Part shown: in pieces, positions 1-7,875 of the stretch
Numbering within the stretch: the first letter of the stretch is position 1
Layout: every line of letters starts with the position of its first letter
Assembly (NCBI GenBank): GCA_964627795.1
Contig: CAZVLF010000013.1
Span: forward strand, 1 to 22,913
Source: CANDYO01 sp964627795
GTDB lineage: Bacteria > Pseudomonadota > Alphaproteobacteria > Rickettsiales > CANDYO01
Reading direction: 5' to 3'
Length of the DNA stretch: 22,913 nt
Notes under the pieces: generated by a model
Databases searched by the model: none
What the model was told of the DNA's origin: nothing
What the model saw: the letters and a program-made list of their open reading frames with translations, nothing else
Program-made: the position numbers and the translations under genes

Positions 1-105
1 TGAGAGGATCTGCCTTTAGTACGAGAGGACCGAAATGGATATACTGATGTGTCAACAGTCTTACTAATATTATTTGCAGCAAGGACTATAAAAGGATAAA
101 AGAAA
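1..105 (+). rRNA. 23S rRNA 3' fragment, apparently decaying
   Basis: The first 45 or so bases carry the universal sarcin-ricin loop of domain VI (AGTACGAGAGGACCG at about 19-33), preceded by the conserved GAGAGGATCTG. Similarity to normal 23S weakens after about base 45 and can be followed only patchily to GGATAA near 94-99. The helix that should follow (GCTGAAAGCATCTAAGC in most bacteria) is not recognisable, and no 5S rRNA follows. This is the 3' part of a 23S gene cut by the window edge. The poor 3' end suggests a remnant or recombined copy rather than a working gene. The right boundary is approximate. Confidence 0.7.
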
Positions 106-401
106 AATTTAGATTTATATTTTTTGAATAAAGCAGTAATAAATCAAAGGCAGTAATTAATTATAAGACAATTGATTATTATCTTTATCAAAGAAATATT
201 GTTTCAACAATGGCGAAAAAATTAAAATATTCATCCGTTTTATGATAGAAATTATGGAAATATATTTTAAAATAATAGACTAAATAAAGGTCTAATATTA
301 TTTTTATTATATAGTAAGTAGGGCTTAAAATTTATACAAAAGCATTATAACTTATAACTCAATTAAAAGTGAAGTTTCTTCTATCGTAAAAAGTCTTCTT
401 A
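106..401. other. gene-free A+T-rich stretch after the 23S fragment
   Basis: I see no 5S rRNA, tRNA or credible coding region here. The only structure is a short imperfect hairpin (TAGAC at 276-280 with GTCTA at 290-294) followed by a T-rich run at 300-307. It could be a weak terminator, but in such A+T-rich DNA it may be chance. Confidence 0.5.
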
Positions 402-677
402 ATGATGAAGGATCTGAAAAGGAATAATTTAATCTTATCAACAATTTTAGTAACGAATCTGCTTGGGGCCAATGCTAAAAATGTTGAATCTTATTACGGT
501 AAGCTTGGATGGGTAAGGGGCATTACTTTAGTTAAAGACTCAGTATCCTTGGTAAGTAAGGCAGATTTCAAAAAAAACAAAACAAATGAAAATATTATTA
601 ATGCAAGCTTAGAAATTTTATGTCAGAACCTAGAATGTAAAAAAATAATAACAGGATTTGCCAGTGGTTTAGTTTAA
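402..677 (+). CDS. small exported hypothetical protein, possibly a truncated surface protein
   Basis: A 91-residue reading frame (ATG at 402, or the adjacent ATG at 405). The N-terminus looks like a Sec signal peptide: basic MKDLKRNN, a hydrophobic core ILSTILVTNLLG, and an ANA/K cleavage site near residue 26. The mature part would be about 65 residues and contains two cysteines (LCQNLEC). The segment YYGKLGWVRG just after the cleavage site recalls the first strand of small outer-membrane barrel proteins. The protein is far too short for a barrel, so it may be a truncated remnant. No Shine-Dalgarno site is visible upstream. No family is recognised and coding status is uncertain. Confidence 0.4.
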   Translation: MMKDLKRNNLILSTILVTNLLGANAKNVESYYGKLGWVRGITLVKDSVSLVSKADFKKNKTNENIINASLEILCQNLECKKIITGFASGLV

Positions 678-885
678 TCAATAAAAATGCCTGAATTTGC
701 AAGAATGAAGGAATAAATAGTATAGAAGATAGAGGGAAACTAACATAATCAACGCTTAAAGAAAGAATGACATATTTTTTAGCGTTAATCGCTTTATATT
801 GATTATAAGCTAAAAATTCTTCTTGATTAGAATAATATAATTTCTAATAATCAGACATATGAAATCAAATGCGTAATTTTTTAAA

Positions 886-2046
886 GTGACAATTGACAAT
901 AAAATAATTCTACTTAAAAAACCAGCAATTTTACAAGTCTTGCCAGCTATGATTTCAGGGGGAGTTGAGAGAGAAGTTTTAGATATTGCTGAAGGTTTAG
1001 TTAAGAATGGTTATAGGTCTTTTGTTGCTTCTTCTGGAGGCGCACTTGTATCTAATCTTACCCAAGGGGGGTCAAAGCATTTTAACCTACCACTTAAGAG
1101 TAAAAATCCACTTATTATAATAAGCAATATATTTAAGCTTGTTAAGCTAATAAAACTTCACAATATTAGTATAATTCATGCTCAATCTAGGGCGCCTGCC
1201 TGGAGTTCTTATTTTGCTGCTAAAATTGCAAAATGTCATTTTGTTACTACAATCCATGGAGCTCATGGAGTTAGCAACTATTTTAAAAAGATATATAATT
1301 CGGTAATTACTAAAGGGGAAAAGGTTATAGCTGTATCTAATTATATTGCTGATTATGCAAAGCAAAATTATAAATTTGACCAACAAAAATTAGAGACCAT
1401 ACATTGTGGGATTAATATCAATAAGTTTGATTTTAATAATGTTGAGCAGAAAAGAATAATTGAACTAGCTAGATCTTTATATATACCCACTGATAAACCG
1501 ATAATAACTTTACCTGGAAGGCTTAGTAGAAATAAAGGTCATTTAGTTTTATTAGAAGCAATAAGACTGTTGCCTATTGATTCTGTAACATGTTTATTTG
1601 TAGGAAGTGATAATGGGCATCTTAAATATAGAGAAGAATTACAGTCCAAAATAAAAGAATATAATCTGGATGAAAGAGTTATAATAACAAGTGATGTTAA
1701 AGACATGCCTGCAATCTATGCTTTATCTGATATTATTCTATGTGTTTCAACTAAGCCTGAAGCTTTGGGTTTGGTATCTTTAGAAGCTCAAGCTATGGGA
1801 AGGTTAGTTATAGTTAACAATCTAGGAGGCATTAGAGAAACAATAATTCCTAATGAAACAGGATGGTTTGTAGAACCAGGAGATGTTAGTGAGCTTGCAA
1901 ATAAAATAATGCAAATTTTATCAATTGATTTTGATTTAAGATTAGAACACGCAAAAAAAGCTAGAAAATATATTATTAAGAATTTTTCACTTGAAACCAT
2001 GCAAGAAAAGATTATAAATGTTTACGATCAACTTCTAAAAAAATAA
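886..2046 (+). CDS. glycosyltransferase family 4 (GT-B fold)
   Basis: A 386-residue cytosolic glycosyltransferase of the GT4/GT1 'Glycos_transf_1' type, expected to move a sugar from an activated donor to a lipid, glycan or protein acceptor. The N-terminal half begins with the usual strand ILQVLPAMISGGVERE (15-30) and has IHAQSRAP (97-104). The C-terminal donor domain starts at LPGRLSRNKG (209-218) and contains the EX7E motif E292-E300 within PEALGLVSLEAQAMG, the donor-binding signature. TGWFVEPGD follows near 325. The start used is GTG; no in-frame ATG and no clear Shine-Dalgarno lies nearby, so the true start may differ by a few codons. It ends 17 bases before the RTX-like pair, so co-transcription is possible. 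The acceptor cannot be told from sequence. Confidence 0.85.
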   Translation: MTIDNKIILLKKPAILQVLPAMISGGVEREVLDIAEGLVKNGYRSFVASSGGALVSNLTQGGSKHFNLPLKSKNPLIIISNIFKLVKLIKLHNISIIHAQSRAPAWSSYFAAKIAKCHFVTTIHGAHGVSNYFKKIYNSVITKGEKVIAVSNYIADYAKQNYKFDQQKLETIHCGININKFDFNNVEQKRIIELARSLYIPTDKPIITLPGRLSRNKGHLVLLEAIRLLPIDSVTCLFVGSDNGHLKYREELQSKIKEYNLDERVIITSDVKDMPAIYALSDIILCVSTKPEALGLVSLEAQAMGRLVIVNNLGGIRETIIPNETGWFVEPGDVSELANKIMQILSIDFDLRLEHAKKARKYIIKNFSLETMQEKIINVYDQLLKK

Positions 2047-2063
2047 TTTATTAAGGAGAATAT

Positions 2064-2783
2064 ATGAGTATTTCAGGTGGATGCTGCTGCCCAAAGAAAG
2101 GAACATTGGAATGTATTACTGTTCAAACTTATTTTATGGGCGTTTCATTAATAGTCCTGACCACAGTATCAACCTTGTCCGTCTTTAGATTTAGTATTTT
2201 AGGTGTTGCACATCGTGCAGTTACAGGATTGCTAGGATTAGTTGGTGTATATTTATATGATAGTAAACTAACTTCTGATAGAGAATTATCTGATTTAGTT
2301 GTAAATAATGATTTTCCTTATGTTCCTTTTGCACCTGATAGCTTAAAGGCAGTTAACTATGGGTTAGAGAGTTTACCTTCTAATGAAATAATTATTGGAG
2401 AACATAATCAAAATAATTTTATTAATGCTAATGATAAAGGAAGTAAAGTTTGGGCTAAAAGCGGTTTAAATTACATGATTGCTAATGAAGGTAAAGATAC
2501 CTTCTATTTTAGCGCTTGCGATACAAAGCTTGTAGGAAATAAAGTAAAAAGTGTTATTCAAGGTTTTAATGCCACAGAAGATAAAATTGAGTTATTTTGT
2601 TCTAAAACTAAATTTTCTCATGATAATATTTCAATTAAACATTCAGAGGGTTTTACCTACATTGAAGCAAAAGGTGCTAGTGATATAAGTGTAATTGGGT
2701 TAAAAGGAGAAATAGATATTTATCCTCAAGATATTATTTTAACTACTTTAGGTGAAGTAAAGGAAGAGCTTGGCGTAGAATAA
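2064..2783 (+). CDS. membrane-anchored RTX-like protein, first of a tandem pair
   Basis: A 239-residue protein with a good Shine-Dalgarno (AAGGAG at 2053-2058). The N-terminus has a striking cysteine cluster (CCC at 7-9 and C17), then hydrophobic segments at about 24-43 and 53-66 that may form a membrane hairpin. From about residue 105 it resembles the degenerate calcium-binding C-terminal domain of RTX/serralysin proteins: IIIGEHNQNNFINAND, then GKDTFYFS (143-150), then VIQGFNATEDKIELFC (164-179), matching the usual 'DTF-F...I.-FNP-EDKI-L' pattern. The next gene repeats this domain, so the two arose by duplication. Many of the calcium-binding Gly/Asp positions are lost here. The function is unknown; a surface or secreted role is inference. 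Confidence 0.65.
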   Translation: MSISGGCCCPKKGTLECITVQTYFMGVSLIVLTTVSTLSVFRFSILGVAHRAVTGLLGLVGVYLYDSKLTSDRELSDLVVNNDFPYVPFAPDSLKAVNYGLESLPSNEIIIGEHNQNNFINANDKGSKVWAKSGLNYMIANEGKDTFYFSACDTKLVGNKVKSVIQGFNATEDKIELFCSKTKFSHDNISIKHSEGFTYIEAKGASDISVIGLKGEIDIYPQDIILTTLGEVKEELGVE

Positions 2784-2787
2784 ATTT

Positions 2788-3321
2788 ATGAAAAATTCAA
2801 TTTTAATAAAGATAATTCTGATTATAGTGGCGATTTCCTTGACCTTTATATTCACTTATTTTAAAGGAGACAAATTGGGTTATGTTCCTTTTGTTATTTC
2901 TGCGAATAAAATAAATGTTGCTCCATTGGATAAAACTAAAATTATTGAAGGCACTAGAAATGATGATTTTATAATTGCTAACGATGATGGAAGTAAAATT
3001 TTTTCAAAAGGAGGTCTGGATTATATTATTTTAGGAGATGGAAATGATGAAATATATTTTAGCTTATGTGGAGCTAAAATTATTGATGGCAAAGTAAGTG
3101 TGATTGAGAATTTTAATCCACTGCAAGATAAAATAAAAATATTTTGCGCTCATCATGAAATCTTGCCAGATGATATAAAAATTTTCCATAATAAATATAA
3201 AGGTAAGGACTTTACATATATCCATATAAAAGGCCAGCACCGTGACTCTGCTTTTGCACTATTAGGAAATATAAAAATAGATAGTGGCAACATTATTTTA
3301 AATGAGCGCTTCAAAAATTAG
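2788..3321 (+). CDS. membrane-anchored RTX-like protein, second of a tandem pair
   Basis: 177 residues, starting four bases after the stop of its paralogue, so almost certainly in the same transcript. One N-terminal hydrophobic segment (about 4-25) acts as a signal anchor. The remainder shows clearer RTX-type repeats than the first copy: GTRNDDFI (55-62), GGLDYIILGDGNDEIYFS (75-92) and VIENFNPLQDKIKIFC (105-120). Shared landmarks with the neighbour include YVPF after the membrane segment, AND-GSK, the Cys in FS-C, and D-KI--FC. The N-terminus differs (one helix instead of a cysteine-rich hairpin). Family knowledge suggests a calcium-stabilised beta-roll; target and export route are unknown. 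No downstream protease or type I secretion genes are present in this window. Confidence 0.68.
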   Translation: MKNSILIKIILIIVAISLTFIFTYFKGDKLGYVPFVISANKINVAPLDKTKIIEGTRNDDFIIANDDGSKIFSKGGLDYIILGDGNDEIYFSLCGAKIIDGKVSVIENFNPLQDKIKIFCAHHEILPDDIKIFHNKYKGKDFTYIHIKGQHRDSAFALLGNIKIDSGNIILNERFKN

Positions 3322-3369
3322 TTTTTTTCTGATATAAACTATTGCTAATAATATTGACTTTATATATGT

Positions 3370-3801
3370 ATGAAAGAAGTAACGATCTACACTGATGGTG
3401 CGTGCTCGGGAAATCCTGGACCAGGTGGGTGGGCTGCTTTACTTATGTATAATGACAAGAAAAAAATTATTAGTGATGGAGAAACCCTTACAACTAACAA
3501 TAGAATGGAGCTAATAGCTGTAATTAAAGCCTTATCTATTTTAAAAGCACCTTGTAAAGTGAATGTTTATACTGATAGCAAATATGTGCAGCAAGGAGCA
3601 AGTGAGTGGATGCATAATTGGCGATTGAATAATTGGCATAAGGGAGGCAAGTTAATAAAAAATTCTGACTTATGGAAAGAATTATATGAAGAATTAAAAA
3701 AACACCAAGTAAATTTTTTCTGGGTTAAGGGACACGCAAATAATCAAGAGAATAATCTAGTTGACCAATTAGCTAGAGAGGCATGTGGAAGGTTTTTATA
3801 A
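3370..3801 (+). CDS. rnhA: ribonuclease HI
   Basis: A 143-residue enzyme that cuts the RNA strand of RNA-DNA hybrids, clearing R-loops and primers. All catalytic residues are visible: D9 in YTDGACSGNPGPGG, E47 in NNRMELIA, D69 in VYTDSKYV, and D132 in NLVDQLAREA, plus the metal-site histidine H122 in WVKGHAN. Length and order match bacterial RNase HI. The next gene begins one base after the stop, so the two are probably co-transcribed. Confidence 0.96.
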   Translation: MKEVTIYTDGACSGNPGPGGWAALLMYNDKKKIISDGETLTTNNRMELIAVIKALSILKAPCKVNVYTDSKYVQQGASEWMHNWRLNNWHKGGKLIKNSDLWKELYEELKKHQVNFFWVKGHANNQENNLVDQLAREACGRFL

Positions 3802-3802
3802 T

Positions 3803-4180
3803 ATGATTGTAAGAATATTTACCATTTTAATAGTACTATTTATTAGTATGATAAGTTTTGCGAATATAGATAGTGATCATTTGCTGGTTGAATTTGATTT
3901 AAGAGAGGTTGAAAATTATCATTTTAAAGAAAATAGTAGCACAATCCTTTCCGAAAAATATGATATGCCTGATGGTGTAAAGAGCTATGTTGACCGTTTA
4001 AAGAAATGTTATCAAACTAAAAATGCCTTAAATGATTTTTCAAATAATAATACTGAAAATAATATGTTAAGATGTAAAGATTTATTCAGTGATAGCCAAA
4101 AAATACATTATATATACTATAATAATATGAGAATTATAAATTACATCAATATATATGAGAAAAGTTATCCTTTTTTTTAG
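3803..4180 (+). CDS. small exported hypothetical protein
   Basis: I place the start at ATG 3803 (125 residues) rather than an upstream ATG inside rnhA. It sits one base after the rnhA stop, has GGAAGG 11-16 bases upstream, and makes the protein begin with a clean signal peptide: MIVR, a hydrophobic core IFTILIVLFISM, then ISFA/N. The mature protein is about 105 residues, polar and rich in Asn, Tyr and Lys, with two cysteines (KKCYQ, LRCKD) that could pair in the periplasm. No family is recognised. It lies between rnhA and def on the same strand, but nothing ties it to either function. Confidence 0.6.
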   Translation: MIVRIFTILIVLFISMISFANIDSDHLLVEFDLREVENYHFKENSSTILSEKYDMPDGVKSYVDRLKKCYQTKNALNDFSNNNTENNMLRCKDLFSDSQKIHYIYYNNMRIINYINIYEKSYPFF

Positions 4181-4218
4181 AATAAGATATATTTTTTCAC
4201 TTTAAGAGTAAAAAAGCT

Positions 4219-4746
4219 ATGGCCAGACTAGAATTAGTAATTAACCCAAATCCAATTTTAAAACAAAGCTCTAAAATTGTAGAGAAAGTTGATAAAGATC
4301 TTCAAAAACTCATGGATGATATGTTGGAAACTATGTATTTTGAAGAAGGAGCTGGAATTGCTGCGGTTCAAGTGGGTATATTGAAGCGTATATTTATATT
4401 GGATATAGATAAAAAAGATTCAGGCCAGGAGAAAAATCCAATTTTCTTTATTAATCCTGAAATCACTTGGCTTTCAGAAGAAAAAAGTGTTTTTAATGAG
4501 GGGTGCTTATCTTTCCCTGGAGGGAGGGCTATGTTATCTCGTCCTGCAAGAGTTAAAGTGAGCTTTACAGATTATGATGGTAACCCAAAAGAATTAGAAG
4601 TAGAAGATTTTATGGCCAGAGGAGTTTTGCATGAAAATGATCATCTAAATGGTATAACTATGCCTGATCACATGTCTGCTATCAAAAAGGACAGCTTCTT
4701 TAGGCAAATGCAAAAGCATGTTAGACATAAAGAAAAAGAACTTTAA
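4219..4746 (+). CDS. def: peptide deformylase
   Basis: A 175-residue metalloenzyme removing the formyl group from the N-terminal methionine of nascent proteins. The three family motifs are intact: GIAAVQ (46-51, usually GLAAxQ), EGCLS (94-98, metal ligand C96), and HENDH (138-142, metal ligands H138 and H142, catalytic E139), followed by LNG. Length is normal. The distance from the preceding gene is 38 bases. It ends in a 4-base convergent overlap with the minus-strand gene at 4743-5003. Confidence 0.95.
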   Translation: MARLELVINPNPILKQSSKIVEKVDKDLQKLMDDMLETMYFEEGAGIAAVQVGILKRIFILDIDKKDSGQEKNPIFFINPEITWLSEEKSVFNEGCLSFPGGRAMLSRPARVKVSFTDYDGNPKELEVEDFMARGVLHENDHLNGITMPDHMSAIKKDSFFRQMQKHVRHKEKEL

Positions 4747-5003
4747 ACCTTACTTATATCTAATATTTCTTGGTAATTTGCTCTATTAGATATATATTTT
4801 TTATATAAGTAAGCAAATCCTCCACCAATTAACATTCCCATTCCTAATGCAGCTAGAATTGTTTCTTTATAATGGTTATTTATCCATGAATGTAGTTGTG
4901 TATTAGAGATATCGCCGCTTTCTACAGATTGTGGCATATCATTAAATATAGATAATACTGCAGTTTTGTTGTTATCTTCAATTTCAGTTAAATATTCTAG
5001 CAT
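4743..5003 (-). CDS. small single-pass membrane protein, hypothetical
   Basis: 86 residues. An acidic, polar N-terminal half is followed by one membrane helix at about 48-68 (TILAALGMGMLIGGGFAYLY) with a glycine-zipper pattern GMGMLIGGG, then a basic KKYISNR tail, predicting the N-terminus outside or periplasmic and the C-terminus in the cytosol. No family is recognised. Its stop overlaps that of def by 4 bases in convergent orientation. It is transcribed away from the GltB-like gene across a 146-base divergent spacer. Confidence 0.5.
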   Translation of the reverse strand: MLEYLTEIEDNNKTAVLSIFNDMPQSVESGDISNTQLHSWINNHYKETILAALGMGMLIGGGFAYLYKKYISNRANYQEILDISKV

Positions 5004-5087
5004 AGAACTTTTCTAATTAAAAAAGCTTAATATAACAGTTAATATTAATTAATCAATAAAAAATTACAATATGTTTTATTATGTATT

Positions 5088-5116
5088 TTGACAAAAGCTT
5101 TGATGAATAATAGTAT
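5088..5116 (+). promoter_or_regulatory. probable sigma-70 promoter for the GltB-like gene
   Basis: A perfect TTGACA at 5088-5093 is followed after 17 bases by TAGTAT at 5111-5116 (4 of 6 matches to TATAAT). Transcription would begin near 5123, giving a leader of about 27 bases before the ATG at 5150. Confidence 0.5.
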
Positions 5117-5149
5117 TATTAATAAGAGCATCAAAAGAGTTTTTAAAAT

Positions 5150-6637
5150 ATGCAAGATCACGTATCAAATCTTACAATAGACACATTAAATATACTGTCA
5201 TACATACTAGTATTATCATTATTTTCTTTTATTATTTGGTTAGCTTCTATGTATATAGTTGATAAAACCCAGAAAGAAAGTACATTAAGAAGAAATCACC
5301 CTATTATTGCAAGGTTAAGATACTATTTTGAAGGTTTAGGTATTTATTTTAGACAGTATTTTTTTTCTAATGAACGCGAAGAGCTTCCCTTCAATCGAGC
5401 TGAGAGATCATGGGTTTATAGAGCTGCTAAAAATATTGATAGCACAGTACCTTTTGGGTCAACTTTAGATATTAAAAAGAAAGGTATAGTTTTCTTTGTA
5501 CATAGTGCTTTTCCAATATTAGAAAAAGATGCTAAAAAGGTTGATTCAGTTACTATAGGTCCATACTGTAGGCATCCTTATACTACAAATTCTATTTTTA
5601 ATATTTCAGGTATGAGCTATGGTGCAATTTCAATACCCGCAATTAAAGCTTTATCAAAGGGAGCTAAGCAAGCTGGTATATGGTTGAATACGGGTGAAGG
5701 TGGTTTATCAAAATATCATCTAGAAGGAGGAGCCGATATCGTTTTTCAATTTGGGACAGCCAAATTTGGAGTGAGACAGAAAGAGGGTAGATTTGATGAA
5801 GAGAAGCTTAAAGAGATAGCTTCTAATAACCAAGTTAAAATGTTTGAAATTAAATTGTCTCAAGGAGCGAAGCCTGGAAAAGGAGGAATTTTGCCAGGAG
5901 TGAAAGTTACTCAAGAAATAGCTCAAATTAGAGGAATAGAAGTAGGTAAAGATGCTATAAGCCCAAATCGTCACCCAGAAATTGAAAATATTGATGATTT
6001 GCTAAATATGGTAAATTATGTTCGAAATATAACGGGAAAACCAGTAGGGTTTAAACTTGCAGTTGGATCATTTGAGTTTTTTGAAGATCTTTGTGCTTCA
6101 ATTATTAAGCGTGGTGAAAAGGATGCTCCTGATTTTATTACTCTTGATTCAAGTGATGGTGGAACTGGAGCAGCCCCTATGAGCCTTGTTGATTCTGTTG
6201 GTCTTCCAATTAAAGAGAGCTTACCCAAAGTAGTAAATATTCTTAAAAAACATAATTTAAAGGAAAGAATAAAGATTTGTGCAAGTGGTAAGCTTGTTAA
6301 CCCTTCTGAGGTTGCTTGGGCTTTATGTACAGGAGCTGATTTTGTTAATTCAGCTCGTGGTTTTATGATGGCACTTGGTTGTATACAATCTTTGCAATGT
6401 AGTAAAAATACCTGTCCTACAGGAATTGCAACACATAATCTAAAACTGCAACAAGGTTTAGACCCTACAGATAAAGCTAACAGGGTTATGAACTATGCTC
6501 GAAACATGATTAAAGAATTAGAAATAATTGCTCATGCGTGTGGAGTAGATAACCCAAGAAAATTAAACCGTAAACATGCAAGAATAGTAGTTGGAATAGA
6601 CCATTCAATAAGCATAGAAGAGTTTTACAACGAATAA
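5150..6637 (+). CDS. membrane-anchored GltB-like FMN/iron-sulfur protein
   Basis: 495 residues. It belongs to the 'FMN-binding glutamate synthase family', which matches only the central and FMN domain of glutamate synthase large subunit and lacks the glutamine amidotransferase domain. One membrane helix lies at about 14-36. The FMN barrel shows GMSYGAIS (154-161), LNTGEGGLS (179-187), the LSQGAKPGKGG phosphate loop (236-246), DSSDGGTGAAP (333-343) and SGKL-NP-E (379-387). The [3Fe-4S] motif C-x5-C-x4-C is intact at C411, C417 and C422, followed by PTGIATHN. It could be a ferredoxin-linked glutamate synthase or another amine/keto-acid oxidoreductase; the true substrate of these short homologues is unsettled. 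No gltD partner is nearby. Confidence 0.85.
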   Translation: MQDHVSNLTIDTLNILSYILVLSLFSFIIWLASMYIVDKTQKESTLRRNHPIIARLRYYFEGLGIYFRQYFFSNEREELPFNRAERSWVYRAAKNIDSTVPFGSTLDIKKKGIVFFVHSAFPILEKDAKKVDSVTIGPYCRHPYTTNSIFNISGMSYGAISIPAIKALSKGAKQAGIWLNTGEGGLSKYHLEGGADIVFQFGTAKFGVRQKEGRFDEEKLKEIASNNQVKMFEIKLSQGAKPGKGGILPGVKVTQEIAQIRGIEVGKDAISPNRHPEIENIDDLLNMVNYVRNITGKPVGFKLAVGSFEFFEDLCASIIKRGEKDAPDFITLDSSDGGTGAAPMSLVDSVGLPIKESLPKVVNILKKHNLKERIKICASGKLVNPSEVAWALCTGADFVNSARGFMMALGCIQSLQCSKNTCPTGIATHNLKLQQGLDPTDKANRVMNYARNMIKELEIIAHACGVDNPRKLNRKHARIVVGIDHSISIEEFYNE

Positions 6638-6653
6638 AATAAAGGATCTAACT

Positions 6654-7034
6654 TTAAAATCTTTCTTGCTGTTTAGAATTAATCTTTGCAGTTGGGGAAG
6701 AATTTGGAGATGTTGGAGGAGTACGTACATCAAATCCAGGAGCACTAACTTTTGTAGGAGTTATTCTTGTGCCGGTTTGTTGATCAGGTGAAGTTATAGT
6801 GCTTGGAGTTTTATAACTTTCTTTATCTTGTTTTGCCTTTGCTTCCAATATCTCATCTATAGTTTTTCTTCCAGCGGTAGCTTCCAATGTAACTCCTTCT
6901 CTTTTTCTTCGATCTGATTCTATATTATGATTTGTTGTAGTTGAGTGAAAATCTGCAAATTGAAGGGCTTCCTTTAAATTATTTGTATCAAACACTAAAT
7001 TATTTTTGTTAGGATTTCTATTTTCTTTTGACAT
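6654..7034 (-). CDS. disordered Ser/Thr/Pro-rich hypothetical protein
   Basis: 126 residues with a strong Shine-Dalgarno (GGAG, complement of 7046-7049, about 11 bases before the ATG), which supports real expression. There is no signal peptide or membrane helix. The N-terminal half is polar with a possible short helix (NNLKEALQFADF, KTIDEILEAKAKQDKE). The C-terminal half is low-complexity with TPSTITSPDQQ, ITPTKV and TPPTSPNSSPT. Such composition is common in secreted effectors and in linker proteins, but nothing identifies a function. It converges on the GltB-like gene with a 16-base gap. Confidence 0.55.
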   Translation of the reverse strand: MSKENRNPNKNNLVFDTNNLKEALQFADFHSTTTNHNIESDRRKREGVTLEATAGRKTIDEILEAKAKQDKESYKTPSTITSPDQQTGTRITPTKVSAPGFDVRTPPTSPNSSPTAKINSKQQERF

Positions 7035-7149
7035 TATATTATCTCCTTTACATGAAATTTAATTTCATTATAGATCTATTCAGTTAAGAAAATATTAACG
7101 AGTTGCTTGTAAAATTATTTTTAAAATTGAATAACTAAGGAGTAAAATT

Positions 7150-7731
7150 ATGGCACAAGTTATTTTAATGCGTCATGGCGAAACACCATTTAATGTAGCG
7201 CATAAAATTACCGGTAGAGGATCTGATCCATCTTTGACTGAAAATGGAATCAATCAGGCAAAAAAATCGGCAATAAAGTTATATGAATCTTATGGTAGCT
7301 CTATAGATTTTATAGTTAGCAGTGGTATGACTAGAACTAATCAAACGGCTGAGATTGTTAATTCGATGTTTGAGAAGCCAATTTATTATGATATAGAGAT
7401 CCAAGAAATTAGCCATGGTGCTTTTGAAGGAATGCATGGTCCTAGTGTATATCATATTCTTGATTCAGCACCTGATGAAGTGCACCCTGCAGGAGGAGAA
7501 AGCAGAAGTGTTTTTGCTAAAAGAGTTGGTTCAGCATTGTGTAAATATCTAGATCAGGATGCAGAAAATATATTGCTGGTTTCTCATGGAAGAACAGGGA
7601 TGATAGCTCATGAAATATTTTTTGAGCAGCCTTTAAGCCATTTTGGCAATAGTGATTATATAGTTTTTAATCCATTTGAAATTGATAATTTAGAAGATAG
7701 ATGTATTAAATTTTTAGGAGAACAAGAATAA
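7150..7731 (+). CDS. histidine phosphatase family protein (phosphoglycerate mutase-like)
   Basis: 193 residues, with AAGGAG just upstream at 7136-7141. The histidine phosphatase catalytic set is visible: R8-H9-G10 with H9 as the phospho-acceptor (RHGETPFN), R62 in GMTRTNQTAE, acid E86 in IQEISHGAFEG, and H146 in LLVSHGRTG. The insert near PAGGES (113-118) is typical of the GpmB/CobC-like branch. The substrate may be a phosphosugar or phosphoglycerate; members vary too much to assign one. It stands alone on the plus strand between two minus-strand genes. Confidence 0.88.
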   Translation: MAQVILMRHGETPFNVAHKITGRGSDPSLTENGINQAKKSAIKLYESYGSSIDFIVSSGMTRTNQTAEIVNSMFEKPIYYDIEIQEISHGAFEGMHGPSVYHILDSAPDEVHPAGGESRSVFAKRVGSALCKYLDQDAENILLVSHGRTGMIAHEIFFEQPLSHFGNSDYIVFNPFEIDNLEDRCIKFLGEQE

Positions 7732-7875
7732 GAAATAAGGCTATGACGCTTGGCATAAATAGTTGTTTATAAGAGAATATTTTTAGAGGAATAGATTTAT
7801 TAAGCTAAAAAAAATATCTGCTATCAATAATATTATAAAGAAAGATCATAGTCTTGCTTGTTATTATATGTTTTC

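Noticed and set aside
1147..1386. Minus-strand reading frame inside the glycosyltransferase, and similar frames inside gltB-like, ftsI and tyrS
   Set aside because: They are antisense shadows of strongly supported genes and show no domain or start signal.
3785..3802. Earlier ATG for the small exported protein after rnhA
   Set aside because: It lies inside rnhA and would add MEGFYN before the signal peptide; ATG 3803 has a suitable ribosome site and a clean signal sequence.
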